Part shown: piece after piece, positions 54,801 to 62,751 of the stretch
Position numbering within the stretch: the first letter of the stretch is position 1
How the letters are laid out: each line of letters begins with the position of its first letter
Assembly: GCA_958296005.1 (NCBI GenBank)
Contig: CATQHQ010000002.1
Coordinates: 310,001 to 374,000, forward strand
From: Longimicrobiales bacterium
Lineage (GTDB): Bacteria > Gemmatimonadota > Gemmatimonadetes > Longimicrobiales > Gaopeijiaceae
Length of the DNA stretch: 64,000 bases
Direction of reading: 5' to 3'
Position numbers and translations under genes: made by a program
The notes under the pieces: model-generated
The model's database searches: none
Seen by the model: the letters and a program-made list of their open reading frames with translations, nothing else
What the model was told of the DNA's origin: nothing

Positions 54801-55952
54801 TGCGTCGAGGAGAACACTGACGGCTCCCTCACATGCACTGGCGGTACCCTGAACTTCAAGAACGTCGAGGGTGGCCGTTACGAGCTATCGATCATGTCCA
54901 ACTCTGCATGGAAAGGTCGCCTCCTAGGTAGTAGCCGAACGGCCGACACGTTAACGCTCTTTTCCCGTGCAGATACGGACGGCACTGACCAACTCTCCGA
55001 GGACAACAGGTTTCAGGTCACCTATCAGAAGACGCAGATTAAGGGCACGGTGGCCAACGATCTCGTCGTCAGCAGTCTTGGCCAAGGCAACGGCATAGTC
55101 CACAGCCAGGAGACTCGAGCAGGCGCGACGCTGACCATCTCGGGCACGCTAGCGGACGGCGGGAGCTTCGGACCCGCCACGGTCAAGACGGGATCCGACG
55201 GCACGTTCACCTCCCCGTACCTTCCAGAGGGCAGATACAGGGTCACGGGCCAGAGCACGGATGAGTACGAGCTGCGTGCGAACAACGTCAATCCTACCAA
55301 CCGTACTGGATTCTTGACCACGACGGCGCTCACCACCGCACGTGTCGTGGGTAAGCCTGGGTTTGGCACCGGGAGGATGATTACCGGCGGCACCATCGGC
55401 ACCCAGGGCGACTTGCCGCGTTGGAGCTATGGCGATCACGACGGCTTGCCTGCTCAGGTACGTTCCGATGTAGCTTTGGCGGTGCTCGACGTCCAGGCAG
55501 ACGCGGACTTCATCGTGTTGTTCAAGGACGGACAGCTCTCGGGGAGAGTGACCCAGCCCGACGACTTTGGCAAGGCTGCCAGCGCTCGTGATTCTGATAC
55601 CGACCCAGATCCGTATGTTGGCGTCACGGTGAGGTTGGTAAGGTGCGGTGATATAGGGGTCCAGGCGACTGCCTTAGCCGGCTTTGCAACCGGCCTTGGC
55701 CATGCCAACTGTAATCGCGTCGGTCAGGGTAACGTCGACGAGTCGTTTGGGGGGAAGAGTGCGACAACCAACAGTGCCGGCGTATACACTTTTGAGAACC
55801 TCAAAGAGGGTTGGTACGCTGCCTCGGTGGATTTGACCGGCGTCAACTACGATCCCGCCTCACCCACGCACCTAGACTCGTACATCAGGTTGTTGCATGG
55901 CCCACGCGACTCGGACACTTTCTACACTCTGCACGTCCAGCGCACCAACTAG
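51873..55952 (+). CDS. Large repeat lipoprotein with tandem carboxypeptidase-regulatory/SdrD-like Ig domains
   Basis: Predicted surface lipoprotein of 1,359 residues; function unknown, probably adhesive or structural. Signal and lipobox LVPLAAC give Cys20. Four beta-sandwich units of 86-87 residues follow (about 30-372), each ending F-x-G-T/M and starting the next with RTA-I-x-G; the arginine-threonine pairs are at 113, 199, 286 and 373. A fifth unit opens with DANENDEMDEMEN, a SdrD-like calcium loop. From about 480 the protein has further beta-rich, more diverged modules, with cysteines only late. ATG 51873 follows AAGGAATGGAA. It is expressed from a sigma-54 promoter and ends before a strong terminator. 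Confidence 0.85.
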   Translation: MNRHKLLALAAMLLVPLAACDEGTPPVPVGMIDGQVSIEGQGVDGVTVTMSTGAATTTANGGRFSFASVDGGTYTLTISNYPADASFTSTSQPATIATDGQTATVNFSGTYIRTASIIGSVTVERTGLSGVTVRISGTADQATQTDANGQYTFTSLRAGTYEVEVSDFGADVGFSNASQNVTVGVGETEAVSFDGTYVRTAGITGRVAIEGGGLAGVTVSLTGIETRTTTTDAAGQYAFAELRAGAYTVGISGFDAEDYEFTETSKSVNVALGQTSNVPFDGTRLRTAGISGQVNAEGDGIAGVMVALSGAAEAMDTTDAAGQYAFSGLAAGTYMVRISGYDAAAYMFEEDMKTVELADDQAAKANFEGMHTRTASISGQIFLDANENDEMDEMENAVTVAGLTIALLGPGVDEITAAMTDETGMFMFESLQAGVYRVLLRDAARDPKVLAALGWPEGVEFGGSQEGYLVTLTPGGTETRNFPFDITMQTITMKAIMGNGLEGDANKTGAVVEGVGIDLYPTYKAADTERGEIGDMVMTDANGMVEFKFLRAQDTSPDGGKRDYVVFAKVANLPSDDLVTTANDVLEIIYSEYTTTDEADVDVQLLNRRANFQFWVKNIETNVGGDEGQQGWTSEVRTAPRNDGFQSPKASDKNGKVTFSDLLSANALPMKYYIRLAPTQSRAISFGEDFAGTPEPSEVASMETLMVGSNTNAKTNPAVPLLVYEHDGLLLPGETADLGVLRAKWITQTLIVGVHHERTQIRGYDRNIVDGDVRPSDMGADAVSVTLQTRDTHGTPQDWEYDPDPVTGIQLPATKSPNKSGSTDAGLVIFPKLPADEKFIVEARTSSPRKFYGAREVDTFFETERKRDSRGDASSGAFGRHSGTGPLVYICPLNLESTRTAEDRRTNCSTFSYGFTNGRVEVSVATRDYGSAGSPVTAFSSGGKDSVTVMLKPLPGPGYPNFGSTRSRRATANGKSCVEENTDGSLTCTGGTLNFKNVEGGRYELSIMSNSAWKGRLLGSSRTADTLTLFSRADTDGTDQLSEDNRFQVTYQKTQIKGTVANDLVVSSLGQGNGIVHSQETRAGATLTISGTLADGGSFGPATVKTGSDGTFTSPYLPEGRYRVTGQSTDEYELRANNVNPTNRTGFLTTTALTTARVVGKPGFGTGRMITGGTIGTQGDLPRWSYGDHDGLPAQVRSDVALAVLDVQADADFIVLFKDGQLSGRVTQPDDFGKAASARDSDTDPDPYVGVTVRLVRCGDIGVQATALAGFATGLGHANCNRVGQGNVDESFGGKSATTNSAGVYTFENLKEGWYAASVDLTGVNYDPASPTHLDSYIRLLHGPRDSDTFYTLHVQRTN
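51960..52988 (+). repeat. Four tandem 258-261-bp coding repeats
   Basis: The first part of the lipoprotein gene is four units of about 86-87 codons. Boundaries, marked by the Arg-Thr codons, fall at about 52209, 52467, 52728 and 52989. Short identical DNA strings such as GACGCCGCAGGCCAGTACG recur in the third and fourth units, so duplication is recent enough for unit number to vary by recombination. Confidence 0.75.
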
Positions 55953-56006
55953 CACAGGCACAACCGCTTTTCGCGGCCTAGTCCTCTAGGTCGTGAAAGC
56001 AGCAAG

Positions 56007-56049
56007 GACTCGCCCCCGCCCGGTTCGCCGGGCGGGGGCGAAGTCTTTT
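56007..56049 (+). terminator. Intrinsic transcription terminator after the repeat lipoprotein gene
   Basis: A perfect 13-bp GC stem (56011-56023 with 56028-56040) closes on a TTCG tetraloop. Flanking GACT and AGTC extend it imperfectly, and CTTTT follows. It stands 55 bases after the stop codon and before the next same-strand gene at 56179, insulating the sigma-54 transcript. Confidence 0.92.
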
Positions 56050-56178
56050 GGTGGGCGCGAAGGCCGAGACGCACCGGCGTTTCGACCGAGTGGAGGAACT
56101 TGTTGTTGCGCGTGATCGAGAATCGGTCCCAGACTGGGTAGCTCCAGCTGCCGGCCAAGTCTCGTTTCGGAACCGACC

Positions 56179-57174
56179 ATGCGCCTTCGTACTCTTCGCT
56201 TCGTCGTCCTTCTTCTCGTCTTCGTGTGGCCAGCGTGCACGCCGACCGCCGACGACGGCGTGACGTCCGACGACCTCGGTGACCTCGGTGCCGCCATCAC
56301 CGCCCGCCTCGACTCGTTGGACGCCGTCAGCGCCCTCTACGCCAAGCACCTCCCGACGGGCAGAGAAATCGCTGTACGGGCGGATCGGCCCATGAACACG
56401 CTGAGCGTGATCAAGGTTCCCATCATGGTGCAGGCGTTCCGCGACCACGCAGCCGGACGCCTCGACCTGGACCAGCGCCACGTCGTGGAGGCCGACGACA
56501 TGCGTCGCGGCAGCGGGCTGATCCAAACCTTCGCGCCGGGACTGAACCCCACGGCACGTGGGCTCGTCACGCAGATGATCGTCACCTCCGACAACACGGC
56601 CACCGACATGATCGTCGAGCTGGTGGGGATCGACCGGGTGAACGAGCTGCTGGCGTCCAACGGCTACCGGGAGACGAGGGTCAAGCACACGACGGGCCGC
56701 CTATTCCTGGAGACGTGGATCCGCGCCGACTCGGCGAACGCGGGCCTGACCCCGCGGGAAGTCTTCGAGCGGGGCTTTCCCTCCGACAGCGGCGCAGCGC
56801 AGCGCTCCTTCGAGATCGAGGGCGACTCCACGATCTGGCTGGGGCGCACCACCGCCCGCGAGATGGGCCGGCTACTGGAGCAGATCCTCAACGCGGAGCT
56901 GGCAGACGAGGAAGCCAGCCAAGAGATGGTGGAGATCCTGCGCCGGCAGTTCTACTCGACTCGGCTGCCCCGCCGGGTGCGCTTCCAGGGCGTGAGCGTG
57001 GCCCACAAGACGGGCGATTGGCCGCCGCACGCCGGAAACGACGCGGGCATCCTCTTCTACGACGGCGGGCCGGCGATCGTCTCCGTCTTCACCAACCAGA
57101 ACCGGGGCGACTTCTTCGAGCTGGAGGAGGTGCTGGGGTGGATCGCCCAGGAGATCGTGGAAGCGTGGAAGTGA
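56179..57174 (+). CDS. Class A beta-lactamase-like serine hydrolase lipoprotein
   Basis: Envelope serine hydrolase of 331 residues in the class A/PBP-like fold. The signal ends with lipobox VWPAC. The active-site elements are SVIK at 76-79, SDN at 137-139 and KTG at 277-279, which are class A hallmarks. I do not see the ExxLN omega-loop motif with the deacylating glutamate of true class A beta-lactamases, so it may be a D,D-peptidase- or esterase-like relative instead of a resistance enzyme. Its stop overlaps the GTG of the downstream fusion gene (GTGA). Confidence 0.88.
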   Translation: MRLRTLRFVVLLLVFVWPACTPTADDGVTSDDLGDLGAAITARLDSLDAVSALYAKHLPTGREIAVRADRPMNTLSVIKVPIMVQAFRDHAAGRLDLDQRHVVEADDMRRGSGLIQTFAPGLNPTARGLVTQMIVTSDNTATDMIVELVGIDRVNELLASNGYRETRVKHTTGRLFLETWIRADSANAGLTPREVFERGFPSDSGAAQRSFEIEGDSTIWLGRTTAREMGRLLEQILNAELADEEASQEMVEILRRQFYSTRLPRRVRFQGVSVAHKTGDWPPHAGNDAGILFYDGGPAIVSVFTNQNRGDFFELEEVLGWIAQEIVEAWK

Positions 57175-59879
57175 AGGCGCGACGGAGAAAAGCGGCGACC
57201 GTCGCGCTGGCGACGGCATCGGTGGCGACGGCGGCCTGCGCCCCGTCGGATCGAGCCCTGTCGCCTGGACAGCTTCGCGGCATCGACGCCGTGTTCGCCG
57301 ACATGGACCGGTCGGGCTCGCCCGGCGCGGCGGTGGCGGTGATCCGCGACGGGCGGATCGTGTTCTCGGGGGGCTACGGCTTCGCCCAGATCGAGCACGG
57401 GGTGCCGGTCACGCCCCGGACGGTCTTTCACGTCGCCTCGGTGTCGAAGCAGTTCACGGCGATGGCGGTCGCCATGCTGGCGGCGGAGGGCGCGCTTTCC
57501 CTCGACGATCCCGTCGTCCACTACCTGGAGTTCGTGCCCGACCTGCGCCACCCCGACGACCCCGACCGGCGTCCAACGGTCCGCCAGATGATCCACCACA
57601 CAAGCGGCATCCGCGACCAGTGGCAGCTCCTGGCAATCGCGGGATGGCGCTTGGACGACGTGATCACGACGGCCCATATCCGCCGCCTCATGACCCGGCA
57701 GCGCGAACTCAACTTTGTGCCCGGCACCGAGTACCTGTACTCGAACATGGGGTACACGTTGCTGGCCGAGATCGTCGAGGCGAAGGCCGGCACGACGTTC
57801 GGCGAGTTCACGGCGTCGCAGATCTTCCGTCCCCTGGGCATGACGCGAACCCACTTCCACGACGACCACGAGCACGTCGTCACCGGGCGGGCGTACTCCT
57901 ATGCGCCGGTGGAGGATGCCCCCGCCGCGGGAGGCGACGCCGCCAGGCCCGAGTACCGCAAGGCCGTGCTCAGCTACGCCAACGCCGGGGCGACGAGCTT
58001 GTTCACGACGGCAGAGGACTTGGGTCTTTGGCTGGACAACTTCCGCAGCAAGACCGTCGGCGGTCCACGGGTCGCGGAGATGACGACCGCCCGCGGCGTG
58101 CTTGCCGGTGGAGACACGATCCCCTATGCCCTCGGGCTCGCGACGGGCGAGTACCGGGGCCTGCGGACGGTCGGCCACGGGGGCGCCGATGCCGGCTTCC
58201 GCACCAACGTGACTTGGTTTCCCGAGGCGCTGACGGGGGTTGTCGTGCTGGCCAACAGCTCCGTTGCGGATCCGGCCGGCCGCGCTCGGCAAGTAGCGGA
58301 CATCGTGCTGGCCGACGCCTTTCCCGAGCCGCGGGAGAACCCGGACGAACCCGAGGCCGATGCCGACTCCGACTCCAACGCGGAGCCCGAGCCTGCGGCG
58401 CAACCGGAACCGGACCCTGCGACCCTCGCCCGCTACGCCGGGACCTACTACAGCCCGGAGCTCGACGCCCTCTACCATGTGCGCGTGTCCGAGAGCCGAC
58501 TCGTGGCCAGCCACGTGCGCCACGGCGACATCCCGCTGGAGCCTGCGCCCGACCAAGCCGCGGCCGGGACGTTCACGAGCGACCGATGGTTCTTCCGCAA
58601 CGTCCGCTTCACGCCAGGCGACCGCGGGTCGCCGATGGAGATGCGGGTCGGCGGAGGCCGGGTCCGCAACCTCCTCTTCCTGAGGATCGACTCGCCGTTG
58701 CCGGGCACCAGCGCCGAACCACCGGACGATCCCGCCACGGCGCCGCCCTCCGTCGCCGAGCGCCCGTTTCCGCCGCCCACCGGTCCCCACCCAGTCGGCA
58801 TGGCCGAGTACCGATGGACCGACGCGACCCGGCCCGAGCCGTTCACCAAGGACCCCTCCGACGTCCGGTCGATCGCGGTTCGAGCGTGGTATCCGACGGA
58901 CGGCGCCGCCGGCTCGGGCGCTCTCTACATCCAGGATATCGCCGAGTTCGGCGACGGACAGGAGTTCGTGCCGACGGTCCATGTCCGCACCAACGCGACC
59001 CTGAACGCGCCCGCCGCGCCCGGGCCCTTTCCCGTCCTGGTCTACAACCACGGCGGCGGCTGGACCCGCTTCACCAGCACGTTCACGACGGAGGAGATGG
59101 CCAGCCATGGCTACGTGGTCGTGTCCGTCGGCCACAACGGCATGAACAAGACCCTGGCGCTCCCCGACGGCGGGTCGGTGGTCCCCGACACGCTGACCTT
59201 CCCGGTGCTCCCGGGCGAGGACCTCTACGCCGAAGCAATAGACGTATGGGCGTTTCTGGACGAGCACTACTTCCCTGAATGGGTTGCCGACGCCGCCTTC
59301 GTGTTGGACCGCCTGGAGGAGATGAACGCGCTGGGCCGCTTCCGGGGCCGGCTGGACCTGGAGCGGATCGGGATGTACGGCTGGTCGTTCGGCGGCGCGC
59401 TATCCATCGAGATGGCGGGGCTCGACGACCGGGTGAAGGCAGCCGTCAACCACGACGGCCAGCTCTTCGGCGCTGCGCCCCGCACGGGCATCGACAAGCC
59501 CTTCATGCTCATGCACGCCGGCGCTCGCCCAGTGCCGCCGCCCGCCGACGGCAACCCCGAGACCGCCGCCGCCAACACCCGCGCCCTGGACCGCCTCATG
59601 GAAGAGGTCGCGCGCACCGACTCGTCGCTCTTCGCCGCGTCCACCGCGTCCAGCGCCGAGTGGCACGACGTGACCGTCGCCGGCGCCAACCACGGCAGCT
59701 TCTCGGACCTTGTGCTGTTCATCCCCGGCGCGTCGCCGGAGATCGACCCGGCCCGAGGCCACCGGATCGTCAACGCGCTGACGCTGGCGTTCTTCGACCG
59801 CTACCTGAGGGACGTCCACTGGTCCTTGCTGGACGACCCGTCCGCCGAGTTCCCGGAGGTGACGGCGACCCGCCGATGA
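57171..59879 (+). CDS. Fusion lipoprotein: class C beta-lactamase-family domain + PAF-acetylhydrolase-like alpha/beta hydrolase
   Basis: Two serine hydrolases in one 902-residue exported chain. Signal with lipobox VATAAC. The first domain (about 35-390) has SVSK at 90-93, YSN near 190 and HGG near 335. An acidic, proline-rich linker follows (around residues 390-425), then a DUF3471-like beta segment. From about 545 an alpha/beta hydrolase resembles platelet-activating-factor acetylhydrolase: VLVYNHGGGWTR, nucleophile elbow GMYGWSFGGA near 737, and a late NHGSFSD histidine. It could remove acyl or ester groups from envelope lipids or glycans. It converges with the S9 peptidase gene with one base between stops. 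Confidence 0.87.
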   Translation: MKARRRKAATVALATASVATAACAPSDRALSPGQLRGIDAVFADMDRSGSPGAAVAVIRDGRIVFSGGYGFAQIEHGVPVTPRTVFHVASVSKQFTAMAVAMLAAEGALSLDDPVVHYLEFVPDLRHPDDPDRRPTVRQMIHHTSGIRDQWQLLAIAGWRLDDVITTAHIRRLMTRQRELNFVPGTEYLYSNMGYTLLAEIVEAKAGTTFGEFTASQIFRPLGMTRTHFHDDHEHVVTGRAYSYAPVEDAPAAGGDAARPEYRKAVLSYANAGATSLFTTAEDLGLWLDNFRSKTVGGPRVAEMTTARGVLAGGDTIPYALGLATGEYRGLRTVGHGGADAGFRTNVTWFPEALTGVVVLANSSVADPAGRARQVADIVLADAFPEPRENPDEPEADADSDSNAEPEPAAQPEPDPATLARYAGTYYSPELDALYHVRVSESRLVASHVRHGDIPLEPAPDQAAAGTFTSDRWFFRNVRFTPGDRGSPMEMRVGGGRVRNLLFLRIDSPLPGTSAEPPDDPATAPPSVAERPFPPPTGPHPVGMAEYRWTDATRPEPFTKDPSDVRSIAVRAWYPTDGAAGSGALYIQDIAEFGDGQEFVPTVHVRTNATLNAPAAPGPFPVLVYNHGGGWTRFTSTFTTEEMASHGYVVVSVGHNGMNKTLALPDGGSVVPDTLTFPVLPGEDLYAEAIDVWAFLDEHYFPEWVADAAFVLDRLEEMNALGRFRGRLDLERIGMYGWSFGGALSIEMAGLDDRVKAAVNHDGQLFGAAPRTGIDKPFMLMHAGARPVPPPADGNPETAAANTRALDRLMEEVARTDSSLFAASTASSAEWHDVTVAGANHGSFSDLVLFIPGASPEIDPARGHRIVNALTLAFFDRYLRDVHWSLLDDPSAEFPEVTATRR

Positions 59880-59880
59880 G

Positions 59881-62496
59881 TCAGCCCTTCGGCCGCTCCA
59901 CTTGCAGCTCCAGGAGGTCGGCGTTCCACGTCTCGTCGCCCAGCAGGTGTTTCACGAAGTACTCGGCGCGGAGCCAGAACCAGTAGTCGCTCATGTTGCC
60001 GAACCCGTGGCGCTGGCCCGGAAAGATGAAGAAGTCGAAGCGCTTGTTGGCGCGGATCAGCGCCTCCGCCATCCGGAAGGTGCCGGCGTGGTGCACGTTG
60101 TTGTCTACGTCGCCCGTGGTCAGCAGCAGGTGGCCCTTCAGGTTCGCCGCCAAATCCGAGTTCTTGTCGATGTCGTACTCGAAGCCGGTCACGGCGCCCG
60201 TCGAGTCCGTCACTTCCTTGACGCCGTCGTGCTTCTCGGACCAGTTGAGGTTGTACACGTCGTTGTTGTGGTTCCCGGACGACGAGACCGCGACCTTGAA
60301 GAAGTCAGGGTATACGAGCATCGCCGCCGTCGACATGAACCCTCCTCCCGAGTGGCCGTATATCCCCACCTGGTCGACGTCGATAAAGTCGTGGCGGTCC
60401 GCCAGCTGCTCGATCGCCGCCTTCTTGTCGGCCAGACCGTAGTCCCGAAGGTTCCCGTAGCCGTAGTTGTGGTACCACTTGGAGCGGTCTGGATGGCCGC
60501 CCCGGTTGCCCACGGTCACGACCACGAACCCGAACTGGGCCAGTCCCTGCTCGTAAGGGTTGAGAGAAAAGGACTTTGAGACGGACTCGGTCTGAGGCCC
60601 CGGATACACGTATGCGACGATGGGGTACTTCCGCGAGGGGTCGAAGTCGTAGGGCTTGTAGACGACGCCGTACAGATCCGTCACGCCGTCGGCCGACTTG
60701 ACCGCGTAGGGCTCGGGAAAGGCGTACCCGGCCGCCTGGAGCTGCGAGAGGTCCGCCTCCTCCAACTCCATGATCCTGCGCCCGGTTGCGTCGAAGAGCG
60801 CCGACGCCGGCGTCGTGTTCACCCGCGAGTAGTTGTCCACGAAGTAGCGCGCGGACTCGGACGCGGCGGCTTGGTGGTCGAAGTTGCCGGGGTTGAGCAG
60901 CGCGAGGCCGCTGCCGTCCAGCCCGACCCTGTACATGTGCATGTAGTAGGGGTCCTCTCCCGCCTCCCGGCCGTTGGCCCGGAAGAGGGCGTACCCCCGA
61001 TCCTCGTCGACGCCCATGAGCGCGTCCACGTGCCACGGCCCTTCGGTGAGCCTCGCGCGCACGGTCCCGTCGGGCGCGTAGCGGTACAGGTGGGCCCATC
61101 CGTCGCGTTCGGACCACCAGATCAAGTCGCCTCCCGGGAGCCGCCGTGGGGACTGGTGCTCCACGTACGTGTTCAGCCGCTCCTCGATCACGACCTGCAC
61201 CTCGCCCGTAGCCGGGTCGGCCCGGAGCACGTCCACTCGGTGCTGGTCGCGGCTGCGCCGCCAGAAGTACAGCTCGTCGGACTGGTCGGAGAGCCACTTC
61301 GTGATCCGCGGCTCGTCGGAACCTCCGCCCCCGCCGCCGCCAAAGAAGAAGAACCGGCCGCCGCTGCCGGGATCGCTGAAGATCCCCATCCGCTGGTCCT
61401 TCCACGGCCCGTCGTCGATCTGCGCGATCTCGCGGGACTCCATGTCGAACACCCACAGGCTGGCCTGGGTGACGTTTTCTTCGCCCGGCATGTCGTACTT
61501 GTACGACTCCAGCTGCGGACGTTTGTTGCCCACCGCGTGGATCACCCACAGCTCGCCCACTTCGCGCCGATCCTGGCGCCCGAGGGCGAAGTAGCGGGAA
61601 TCGTGGGACCAGGTTGCGCCCGCCCGCTGGCGCTTCTTGAACTCCTTCTCGGTCTCCTCGTCGTGGTCGCCCCGGCCCTGAAAGCCGTAGGCGAAGTCCT
61701 TGACGCCGTCGGTCGTGAGCTGGACCTCGTCGACTTCGACTTCTTCTTCGGCCTCTTCGGCCTCGTCGCCGGACTTGCCGCGTCGCGCGTCGAGGATCTT
61801 CTCGTACTCCTCGTAGCTCATCATCCACAAGTTGAACTCGCGGCTGAAGACGACCCACGCGGTGTCCGGCGAGACGTCGGCCCACCCCGGGTGGTTTTGG
61901 GGCGCCTCGTAGTCCTCCAGCTCGCGGAGCGTGCGGGTGGTCACGTCGTACTCGAAGTGGTGGATCTTCTTGCGGGTCCGGGGACGGCTGGGACGACGGT
62001 CCTCTTCCTCCTCCTGGTCCTCTTCGTCCACCTCGTCGCCCTCCTCCTCGTCCTCCTCGATCTCCTCGTCCTGGGAAGAGGTCACGTCGAACTGCAGCAT
62101 GTCGTCGCTCACGAAGCGGATCGCCCGAATGGGCAGATGCTTTCCGTCCCACGGATCTCTGGTGATGCGGGTGAGCTCGGCGGCGATCCGATCGTTGTCG
62201 AATATCTCCGTCTTCGTGCCGCGGGCGGGGTCCACGAGGTAGAAGCGCTTCCCTTCGGACGTCTCCCACTCGTACCAGAAGCGGTCCGTCTCCTCGATCC
62301 AGCGCGGCTGCACCCGGGTCGAGTGGACCAGCTCCCTGATCTTGTAGGGGGCGAAGCGAGCGGCCAACTCGTAGTTCGCGGACTGGGCCTGGTCTTGGGC
62401 CCGGGCGTCGGCCGGCGCCGCCTTGACGATCGCCGTTGCGAGGACGGCGGTTGCCAGTGCGTGGCAGAGGGGGGCTTGGAAGGGGCGGCGGGTCAT
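59881..62496 (-). CDS. Secreted S9B-type prolyl/dipeptidyl peptidase (DPP-IV family)
   Basis: Exported peptidase of 871 residues that likely removes N-terminal dipeptides from proline- or alanine-containing peptides. After the signal, a beta-propeller region (about 50-590) precedes the catalytic alpha/beta hydrolase domain. The triad is Ser in VGIYGHSGGGF (near 717), Asp in TTGDVDNNVH and His in GQRHGFG. The propeller carries a long acidic insertion near residues 140-170, followed by a basic RRPSRPRTRKK stretch, which is unusual. A glycine run (FFFGGGGGGGS) adds a flexible loop. It is divergent from the SusC-type receptor gene, consistent with peptide use. Confidence 0.93.
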   Translation of the reverse strand: MTRRPFQAPLCHALATAVLATAIVKAAPADARAQDQAQSANYELAARFAPYKIRELVHSTRVQPRWIEETDRFWYEWETSEGKRFYLVDPARGTKTEIFDNDRIAAELTRITRDPWDGKHLPIRAIRFVSDDMLQFDVTSSQDEEIEEDEEEGDEVDEEDQEEEEDRRPSRPRTRKKIHHFEYDVTTRTLRELEDYEAPQNHPGWADVSPDTAWVVFSREFNLWMMSYEEYEKILDARRGKSGDEAEEAEEEVEVDEVQLTTDGVKDFAYGFQGRGDHDEETEKEFKKRQRAGATWSHDSRYFALGRQDRREVGELWVIHAVGNKRPQLESYKYDMPGEENVTQASLWVFDMESREIAQIDDGPWKDQRMGIFSDPGSGGRFFFFGGGGGGGSDEPRITKWLSDQSDELYFWRRSRDQHRVDVLRADPATGEVQVVIEERLNTYVEHQSPRRLPGGDLIWWSERDGWAHLYRYAPDGTVRARLTEGPWHVDALMGVDEDRGYALFRANGREAGEDPYYMHMYRVGLDGSGLALLNPGNFDHQAAASESARYFVDNYSRVNTTPASALFDATGRRIMELEEADLSQLQAAGYAFPEPYAVKSADGVTDLYGVVYKPYDFDPSRKYPIVAYVYPGPQTESVSKSFSLNPYEQGLAQFGFVVVTVGNRGGHPDRSKWYHNYGYGNLRDYGLADKKAAIEQLADRHDFIDVDQVGIYGHSGGGFMSTAAMLVYPDFFKVAVSSSGNHNNDVYNLNWSEKHDGVKEVTDSTGAVTGFEYDIDKNSDLAANLKGHLLLTTGDVDNNVHHAGTFRMAEALIRANKRFDFFIFPGQRHGFGNMSDYWFWLRAEYFVKHLLGDETWNADLLELQVERPKG

Positions 62497-62632
62497 CTCG
62501 GGGCCTCCAGAGGCGGGTCGCGTTGTTCGTTGGGAGTGGCTATCCGAAGCTACGGCAGTTCCGGCGGAGGGAAAGGGCGTCGGGGTCCCCAGGGACACGG
62601 TGCCAGCTCCCATCGTACGCCCTCTCGCTTCA

Positions 62633-62655
62633 TGGTATACCAATTTGCATACAAT
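62633..62655. promoter_or_regulatory. Palindrome and possible -10 box in the divergent peptidase/SusC promoter region
   Basis: TGGTATACCA (62633-62642) is a perfect 10-base palindrome, an operator-like sequence. TACAAT at 62650-62655, preceded by TTTGCA, could be a -10 box for the SusC-type gene starting at 62752; the -35 region is weak. The 255-base gap contains no gene. The palindrome could serve both divergent genes. Confidence 0.45.
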
Positions 62656-62751
62656 CGCCGGCGCGGGTTGCCACTCCAGCGGTAGCGTCCTACGTTGCCG
62701 TCCCGTTCCGCGGGACGGAGAATCCCGCCACGTCCGAAACAGGAGACCGCA

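Noticed and set aside
49088-59879. Antibiotic-resistance interpretation of the beta-lactamase-family genes
   Set aside because: HGG or missing omega-loop motifs, fusions and lipoprotein signals fit envelope serine hydrolases better than drug-degrading enzymes.
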